11,300 bases of DNA, taken from an uncultured Anaerolineae bacterium (GTDB taxonomy: Bacteria; Chloroflexota; Anaerolineae; Anaerolineales; Villigracilaceae). Under the pieces are notes generated by a model, which worked only from the letters and a program-made list of their open reading frames with translations, was not told the origin of the DNA and did no database searches. The DNA lies in NCBI GenBank assembly GCA_903854805.1, contig CAINXK010000383.1, positions 1 to 11,300 on the forward strand, in the 5' to 3' direction. Of this stretch, positions 7,105-11,300 are shown in pieces; position 1 is the stretch's first letter; each line of letters begins with the position of its first letter. A program made the translations under genes and the position numbers.

Positions 7105-8712
7105 TTACTTGAATAGGAAATCCGTGTTCGGGATTTCTGGCATGGTGATGGGCTCGGAGTACAGGTACGCGCCAGTGGGGTGCGCCTGGTCGCCGAGCAG
7201 TTCTGTTCGCAGGGCGGTCATTTGGGTTTTCTGGTCAGCTGACAGACTTTGGTCCACTTTGGAGAAATTAACTGCCATGTTGTAGATGATTTCGCCGTCA
7301 TAGGCGCCGTATTTATCTGAGAGGCTGAGAATAGTGGCTTTGTCGGCGACACCGCCCGTCAGGTACTTGCGCAGCTCGTTGGAGATTTGCGTGCGCACAT
7401 CCACAAGCCCTTGCAATGAAGGCTTTTGAGTGGTCACCAGGCTGGTGATGAGTTGTGCCTGATCAGGGGTCAGCTTGTCGAGCATGGTCTGGCCGAGGTC
7501 GCCGGTCAGGTTGGTGGGGATGGAGTAGGTCGGGTCGCTCATGGCTTTGATGTCTTTCAGGTAGAACGAACCGAAGTAGGTACCGTGGCGCTCAGGACAG
7601 AAATAGACATCGGCTTCGACGGAACCGGCGTACCAGGAGTACATGTCGGCGGCGTAGGTCATTACAGCCACTTTCACTTCCCGTTCGAGGCCGCGAACAT
7701 CCTCTGGTTCGGTCACGGTCGGCCAGGTTTTCATGCCCTTGCCCTTCATCGCATCGAAATAGGCTTTCTGGTCAGCGGTAAAGGAGCCAATCAGCTTGCC
7801 ATACAACTCGGCGCGGGCGAAACTAATTTCACCGTCCAGGCGGTAGAGTTCAGCTGAGTAGGTCTTGACGGCGTCGAGGCTCAGGCCGGTGGTGCCGGTG
7901 GGCAGGTCGCCATCGAGCAGACGGGTAAAGGCTTTGATCAGGACAAAACGCTTGTAACCATATTTATTGATCGAGGCGGTCTGGCTTTTGGCGAGGCCCA
8001 CCAGCTCGGCGCGTTGTTCTGCGGTGAGGTTGTTGAGGGTGTTCATCGCGGCGCTGGTCAGGAAGTCACCGGCGTGACCCATCTGGCTCGGGTCGTTGTC
8101 GCGCAGGTACTGGAAACCCCAGAAATCGGCCACTTTTCCGGGCGGGAAGAAGGAGTCCGCACCCAGGTCGCCGGTCATGAAGGCCAGCGCATCGTAGGAA
8201 ATCGTCATGCCCTGGGCTTTGTCTGATGTGGCTTGTTCGATGTTGTAGGCCGAGCCGTTGGCATCCAGGGGCTGACCACCTTGTTGACCGGCTGGCTGGT
8301 TTCCACCCGGTTGAGTGTCATTTTGAGCGGGTTGCGTGCCACTGGTCTGATTTCCTCTTCGGCCGCCACCTTGCGGACCATGCGGTGCAACACAGGCAAT
8401 CTGATCTTGCACTATTTCGCATGTGCCACTTTCCGCGCCTTTGGCGGCAGTGAAGGTACAGGCGTCTTTGACGGCCTTAGCGCTGCAGGCATCATAAGCT
8501 TCCTTGGGAGGCAGCGGCTGGTTGCCGGATTGTCCCTGGTCCTGGGTATTGTTACCCGGAACGTTATTTTGACCTTGGGTTAGCGCTGGTGCTCCGGTTG
8601 TGTTTTGGGCGGAAGCTGTGGTGTCGGTCTGGGATGCAGCTGGACTGGCGACAGAGCAGGCGGAGAGCAGCATGGCGAGGATGACGAGTAGGTATAACAG
8701 TTTTGTTTTCAT
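7105..8712 (-). CDS. lipoprotein with four-Cys module and two tandem LTxxQ (Spy/CpxP-like) modules
   Basis: This is a 535-residue lipoprotein with lipobox LLSAC (Cys19) and a Gln/Thr/Asn/Gly-rich linker. A compact segment PPKEAYDAC...C...GTC...C has cysteines at 76, 85, 98 and 107, probably two disulfides. A second Gly/Gln-rich linker follows (about 112-150). The rest is a duplicated unit, about 172-325 and 352-505, with matching landmarks: ADSFFPPGKVADFWGFQYLRD against ADVYFCPERHGTYFGSFYLKD. In each copy an LTxxQ pair follows, LTAEQ (229) with FTADQ (311) and LTPDQ (414) with LSADQ (490). The LTxxQ pair is the hallmark of CpxP/Spy envelope-stress proteins, mostly helical. I do not recognise a characterised orthologue and assign no activity. 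AAAGGAG precedes ATG. The gene has its own repeat promoter and a hairpin after the stop. A role in binding misfolded protein or metal at the surface is only a guess. Confidence 0.85.
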   Translation of the reverse strand: MKTKLLYLLVILAMLLSACSVASPAASQTDTTASAQNTTGAPALTQGQNNVPGNNTQDQGQSGNQPLPPKEAYDACSAKAVKDACTFTAAKGAESGTCEIVQDQIACVAPHGPQGGGRRGNQTSGTQPAQNDTQPGGNQPAGQQGGQPLDANGSAYNIEQATSDKAQGMTISYDALAFMTGDLGADSFFPPGKVADFWGFQYLRDNDPSQMGHAGDFLTSAAMNTLNNLTAEQRAELVGLAKSQTASINKYGYKRFVLIKAFTRLLDGDLPTGTTGLSLDAVKTYSAELYRLDGEISFARAELYGKLIGSFTADQKAYFDAMKGKGMKTWPTVTEPEDVRGLEREVKVAVMTYAADMYSWYAGSVEADVYFCPERHGTYFGSFYLKDIKAMSDPTYSIPTNLTGDLGQTMLDKLTPDQAQLITSLVTTQKPSLQGLVDVRTQISNELRKYLTGGVADKATILSLSDKYGAYDGEIIYNMAVNFSKVDQSLSADQKTQMTALRTELLGDQAHPTGAYLYSEPITMPEIPNTDFLFK

Positions 8713-8736
8713 TTATTTCTCCTTTGGTACGTTCTG

Positions 8737-8793
8737 ATCTTACAAAAGAGATGTTCAGAACCTGTTTAGAATTGATTGGATTTTGGTTCAAAC
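8737..8793 (-). promoter_or_regulatory. LTxxQ lipoprotein promoter with 11-bp direct-repeat array
   Basis: Minus-strand units from distal to proximal are GTTTGAACCAA (8783-8793), AATCCAATCAA (8772-8782), TTCTAAACAGG (8761-8771) and TTCTGAACATC (8750-8760). Then come 7 bp and TAAGAT (8737-8742). The predicted leader is about 18 nt and ends in AAAGGAG and ATG. No terminator is visible between the upstream gene stop (8813) and this array, so read-through is also possible. Confidence 0.7.
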
Positions 8794-8812
8794 TTCCGTT
8801 TATTGTTTGTTC

Positions 8813-10297
8813 TTATGGTCGAGCATAGACAACGTGCATTTCGGTGCTGGCAAGGATGGTGTCTTGGATGGCGTTCAACATAGCTTCTCGGGTAGCCTGG
8901 ATAGCCGGAACAGAGACCTGCGGCATGGCGAGTGCATATATGGTAAAGATGTATTCCTTGTCACCAGGGCCTTTGGAGCAGGGCGGTGCATAGGCCAGGT
9001 CTTTGTTCACGCTATTCGTTCCGATTGTGCCAATGCCGCTAACGTTTTTAGCGAGACTGCTGATACCTGCTGGGATGTTATATGCAACCCAATACCAGTG
9101 AATAGCATTATCCGGCGCGACATGGTGCATGATAACGACGAAAGACTTTGTCACGGTGGGCGCATTGCTCCACGAGAGTGCCAGAGTGGAGGCCGCTCCA
9201 TCGCAGGTGTACTCGATGGGCAGACGCCCATCAGCGGGTAGGTCGGGGCTGGTCAGGGTGAATGTGGATGTTTTGGTCTCCGCCGCGGCGCTGCTGATGG
9301 ACATTTTGGCAGTGTAGACCGCCGTTCGGGCCGTGATGAAGAGAGTCAAACCATCCTTCCCGGCGAAGGCCAGATTGGTCGGGTTTTCCACCGTTGGGAT
9401 ATCACGCAGGTGTTTTCCTGCGGCGTCGAAAACCTGTACTTTGTTCGGCGTGGTCAGATACAAATTGCCAGCGGCATCCAAATCCATGCCATCTGACCCA
9501 ACCGAAACGAATGGTTTATTATTGCTCAAGGTTCCGTCGCTGTTGATAGTGTAGGCAACCGTCTGGTTGGCGCCGTAATCCGCCACATAGAGCGTTTTTC
9601 CATCATCTGTGCCGACAATGCCGTTAGGCTGCTGCAGGTCGCTGATGACTCGTGTCACCTGGTTGTGATCGGGGGTCAGGTAGTAGACGTGCTGTCCATC
9701 CTGCACCACAGGGGACTGGTAGGCCGGATCGGTGAAATAGATGCCACCCTGTGGGTCAATCCACAGGTCGTTCGGCTCGTTGAAGCGTGTGCCGTTGTAG
9801 GTTTCGACGATCGGCGTCACCTGTCCCTGGGCGTTGATCGAGATTAAGCGGCCATTCCCGCCTTCACAAGCAATCAGGTTTCCGCTTTTTTCAAACATTA
9901 AGCCATTGGGATGGTTTAGTCCTTCGGCGAAAACTGTCAGACTGCCTATTTCGCCTGGTGACCATTTGTAGATCTTGCCGGCATTGATGTCTGAGAAGTA
10001 GACATTACCGTTTGCATCTACGGCCGGTCCTTCGGCGAAAAGATAGGTGCCGGCAACCGGCTGGAGTTCAGAATTGGAAGTGACCGCACTCACAGTTGGT
10101 TGTTGTTCTGCAGGTTGCTGCCGGGGAGCGGGTGGGAGGGTGGGCTGGGCAGCGGGAGCCAGGGCTAGCGTTGCGGCGGCTGCCACACTGGCTGGTGGCT
10201 CAGTCGGCCACGCTATGGTCGCGATACTTTTGCAGGCACTGGCGGTCATGGCCAGAAAAACGAGCATAGGAACCAGGATTTGTTTTTGGGTTTTCAT
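8813..10297 (-). CDS. lipoprotein fusing an SMP-30/gluconolactonase beta-propeller to a PEBP (YbhB-like) domain
   Basis: This 494-residue protein has a signal peptide with lipobox TASAC (Cys22) and an Ala/Pro/Gln-rich linker. An SMP-30/gluconolactonase/LRE-type six-bladed propeller follows (about 80-330). Its metal ligands are all present at the expected places: E89 (AEGPA), N176 (EPND), N225 (QPNG) and D269 (SDGMD). Lactonase activity is therefore possible. Residues about 345-494 form a phosphatidylethanolamine-binding-protein domain of the bacterial YbhB/YbcL type (FTLTSPDLPADG, PIEYTCDGA, HWYWVAYNIP, FTIYALA). In it the usual ligand-pocket DPDxP is replaced by HHVAP, and the later GxHRY by GDKEY, so the pocket has changed. 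The start has AAAGG before ATG and its own repeat-array promoter. The next gene on the strand is 100 bp downstream. The fusion suggests a surface protein acting on a small anionic or lactone ligand, but the substrate is unknown. Confidence 0.88.
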   Translation of the reverse strand: MKTQKQILVPMLVFLAMTASACKSIATIAWPTEPPASVAAAATLALAPAAQPTLPPAPRQQPAEQQPTVSAVTSNSELQPVAGTYLFAEGPAVDANGNVYFSDINAGKIYKWSPGEIGSLTVFAEGLNHPNGLMFEKSGNLIACEGGNGRLISINAQGQVTPIVETYNGTRFNEPNDLWIDPQGGIYFTDPAYQSPVVQDGQHVYYLTPDHNQVTRVISDLQQPNGIVGTDDGKTLYVADYGANQTVAYTINSDGTLSNNKPFVSVGSDGMDLDAAGNLYLTTPNKVQVFDAAGKHLRDIPTVENPTNLAFAGKDGLTLFITARTAVYTAKMSISSAAAETKTSTFTLTSPDLPADGRLPIEYTCDGAASTLALSWSNAPTVTKSFVVIMHHVAPDNAIHWYWVAYNIPAGISSLAKNVSGIGTIGTNSVNKDLAYAPPCSKGPGDKEYIFTIYALAMPQVSVPAIQATREAMLNAIQDTILASTEMHVVYARP

Positions 10298-10322
10298 TGA
10301 ATTTCCTTTCTAGATTATTTTG

Positions 10323-10379
10323 ATCTTACAAAAAAGTTGTTCAGAACATGTTCAGAACTCCTTATGAAATTGTTAGAAT
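10323..10379 (-). promoter_or_regulatory. SMP-30/PEBP gene promoter with 11-bp direct-repeat array
   Basis: Minus-strand units from distal to proximal are ATTCTAACAAT (10369-10379), TTCATAAGGAG (10358-10368), TTCTGAACATG (10347-10357) and TTCTGAACAAC (10336-10346). Then come 7 bp and TAAGAT (10323-10328). The two proximal units share an identical TTCTGAACA, the cleanest pair among the four arrays. The leader is about 19 nt. Confidence 0.72.
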
Positions 10380-10583
10380 TTTCAAAGATGCCTGTTTAGC
10401 CACAGCAATCAACCATATATGTAACGTAGTTCGCCGCTTCGGATCATGATCTGGAACTGGGCAAACGTAAAAGCTGAACTTCCCCCGAAAAAATGGGAGT
10501 TTTTAGACGTGTCGCCAGACAAAGTTTACTCTGGCATAAATGGTCTGGATTTGATTGTAATCAAAACCGTACATGGAAAAAAT

Positions 10584-10625
10584 AATCAACCAATCGGTAT
10601 AAAATCTTCAACCGATCGGTTGATT
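10584..10625. promoter_or_regulatory. twin palindromic operator, TetR-type in appearance
   Basis: Two 15-bp arms (10584-10598 and 10611-10625) form an inverted repeat with 14 of 15 positions complementary and a 12-bp spacer. The right arm overlaps a perfect 12-bp palindrome, AACCGATCGGTT (10610-10621); the left half reads AACCAATCGGTA. ACCGATCGGT-like palindromes are typical of many TetR-family operators. A possible -10, TATAAA (10598-10603), lies inside the spacer, so a bound dimer pair would block the promoter of the downstream hydrolase. No regulator gene is in the window. Confidence 0.55.
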
Positions 10626-10681
10626 TCAGAGCAGATGTTCTTTGTTATCCTATAAGCAACCAACCGCCATAGGAGCAAACC

Positions 10682-11300
10682 GTGAACACTCGCTTATTTC
10701 TCAAATTAAATTTAATGATTTTGATGTTTTCGTTGATCCTGATCAACGTCTATCCCGTATCGGCCAGAACAATCATCCAGGGTGGGCCCAGCGATCCGGC
10801 TGAAATGGAAGCGTTTTTTGATAGCTATCTGGCAAATCAAATGGACAGCTATCACATTCCAGGCGTGGTTATTAGCGTAGTAAAGGATGGGAAAGTCTTC
10901 TTCTCCAAGGGATATGGCTATGCTGATATCGAAAAAAAAATACCATTTACTGAAAACAGCCTGCTGACAACCGCATCGCTAGGGAAATTGTTCACCGCAG
11001 TTGGGGTGCTGCAACTCAATGAGAAAGGCATGCTCGACCTGCAATCAGACATTCGCCAATATTTCAAGGATTTCAAGCTCAATACCCATTTCGATGATCC
11101 CCTGACTTTTGCCAACCTACTGACGCACACCGATGGTTTTGAGACGCGTATGATCGGAGTTGCAACAATGAAAGCAGAAGAATTAAAACCGCTTGGCGAA
11201 TTGCTGGCGACCTATAAACCCAACCAGATTCTCCCTGCAGGAAAATTTATGACCTATGGTGATTATGCTGCCAACCTGGCTGGCTATCTGATACAGGAAA
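10682..11300 (+). CDS. serine beta-lactamase-like hydrolase (class C / penicillin-binding-protein-like), 5' part
   Basis: This is an open frame of 206 codons running off the right edge. It starts with GTG at 10682, supported by AGGAG six bases upstream; no ATG start fits the signal peptide as well. Residues 1-28 form a Sec signal peptide with cleavage likely after VSA28. The beta-lactamase/transpeptidase-like domain follows: IPGVVISVVKDGKVFFSKGYGYADIEKK (59-86), the nucleophile motif S99-L-G-K102 (SxxK), LLTHTDGFETR (146-156), and the second motif in MTYGDYAANLAGYL. There the usual YSN/YAN reads Y192-G-D194. Such proteins are peptidases, esterases or lactamases of wide specificity, and resistance should not be assumed. 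The gene is transcribed away from the lipoprotein cluster and has a different promoter architecture, with a TetR-like operator. The third motif (HxG or KTG) is outside the window. Confidence 0.88.
   Translation, partial: MNTRLFLKLNLMILMFSLILINVYPVSARTIIQGGPSDPAEMEAFFDSYLANQMDSYHIPGVVISVVKDGKVFFSKGYGYADIEKKIPFTENSLLTTASLGKLFTAVGVLQLNEKGMLDLQSDIRQYFKDFKLNTHFDDPLTFANLLTHTDGFETRMIGVATMKAEELKPLGELLATYKPNQILPAGKFMTYGDYAANLAGYLIQE

Larger units (their letters stand above)
10298..10681. other. divergent intergenic control region
   Basis: These 384 bp lie between two divergently transcribed genes. The left part (10323-10379) is the repeat-array promoter of the SMP-30/PEBP gene. The right part holds small inverted repeats at 10514-10535 (GCCAGA/TCTGGC) and 10551-10564 (TTGATT-GT-AATCAA), the twin palindrome at 10584-10625, and the ribosome binding site of the hydrolase gene. 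No convincing small gene was found. Confidence 0.6.

Noticed and set aside
7426..7857. Plus-strand open frame (143 codons) opposite the LTxxQ lipoprotein gene
   Set aside because: It is antisense to a well-supported gene, with His/Gly/Val-rich shadow composition and no ribosome binding site recognised.
10442..10451. Perfect palindrome GATCATGATC
   Set aside because: It is short and isolated, with no partner copy and no relation to a predicted promoter, so chance is likely.
10446..10655. Plus-strand open frame of 69 codons upstream of the serine hydrolase
   Set aside because: It has no ribosome binding site or family resemblance and runs through the twin palindrome and predicted promoter. 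It looks like chance.
1..11300. CRISPR array, tRNA/rRNA genes, insertion sequences or phage genes
   Set aside because: No regularly spaced repeats with unique spacers, no tRNA-like cloverleaf, and no transposase or integrase frames were seen in the window.

Overview
The window looks like chromosomal DNA of a Chloroflexota bacterium, most likely Anaerolineae. This is inferred, not proven, from the style of the proteins: several lipoproteins with a Cys lipobox followed by long Pro/Thr/Ser/Gln-rich linkers, a PknB-type kinase with an unusual outward-facing domain, and moderate GC. No rRNA, tRNA, CRISPR, transposase or phage gene was seen.

Layout, left to right. Position 2-106 is probably the 3' end of an unrecognised plus-strand gene. 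Then come minus-strand genes: a TfoX N-terminal-domain protein (254-589), a spermidine-synthase-like methyltransferase (804-1613), and a transmembrane Ser/Thr kinase (1878-3515). After these are four lipoprotein genes: two paralogous metallophosphoesterases (3746-5338 and 5373-6950), a lipoprotein with a duplicated LTxxQ (Spy/CpxP-like) module and a four-Cys module (7105-8712), and an SMP-30/PEBP fusion (8813-10297). At the right edge a plus-strand serine beta-lactamase-like hydrolase begins (10682, cut off by the window). It sits behind a twin palindrome that looks like a TetR-type operator.

The main observation is regulatory. Four minus-strand transcription units (kinase, metallophosphoesterase pair, LTxxQ lipoprotein, SMP-30/PEBP lipoprotein) each start with an array of 11-bp direct repeats. 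The best copies read TTCTGAACATC, TTCTAAACAAC or TTCTTAACATC. In all four promoters the proximal repeat ends exactly 7 bp before a -10 hexamer (TATATT or TAAGAT). Period-11 direct repeats with a TTAACA-like core just upstream of -10 are the known design of PhoB/PhoP (OmpR-family) response-regulator sites. The window therefore appears to hold a small regulon of surface lipoproteins plus a kinase. Two of its members are phosphoesterases, which makes phosphate or phosphoester scavenging a reasonable but unproven guess.

The kinase ectodomain and the 7105-8712 lipoprotein both carry LTxxQ-type motifs, known from envelope-stress proteins such as CpxP and Spy. A working picture is an extracytoplasmic stress or nutrient module: a response regulator encoded elsewhere switches on secreted hydrolases, LTxxQ proteins and a kinase that may read the cell-surface state. 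The metallophosphoesterase pair is probably one operon (34-bp gap) ended by a strong terminator next to the kinase promoter. Overlapping hairpins separate the LTxxQ lipoprotein gene from that operon.
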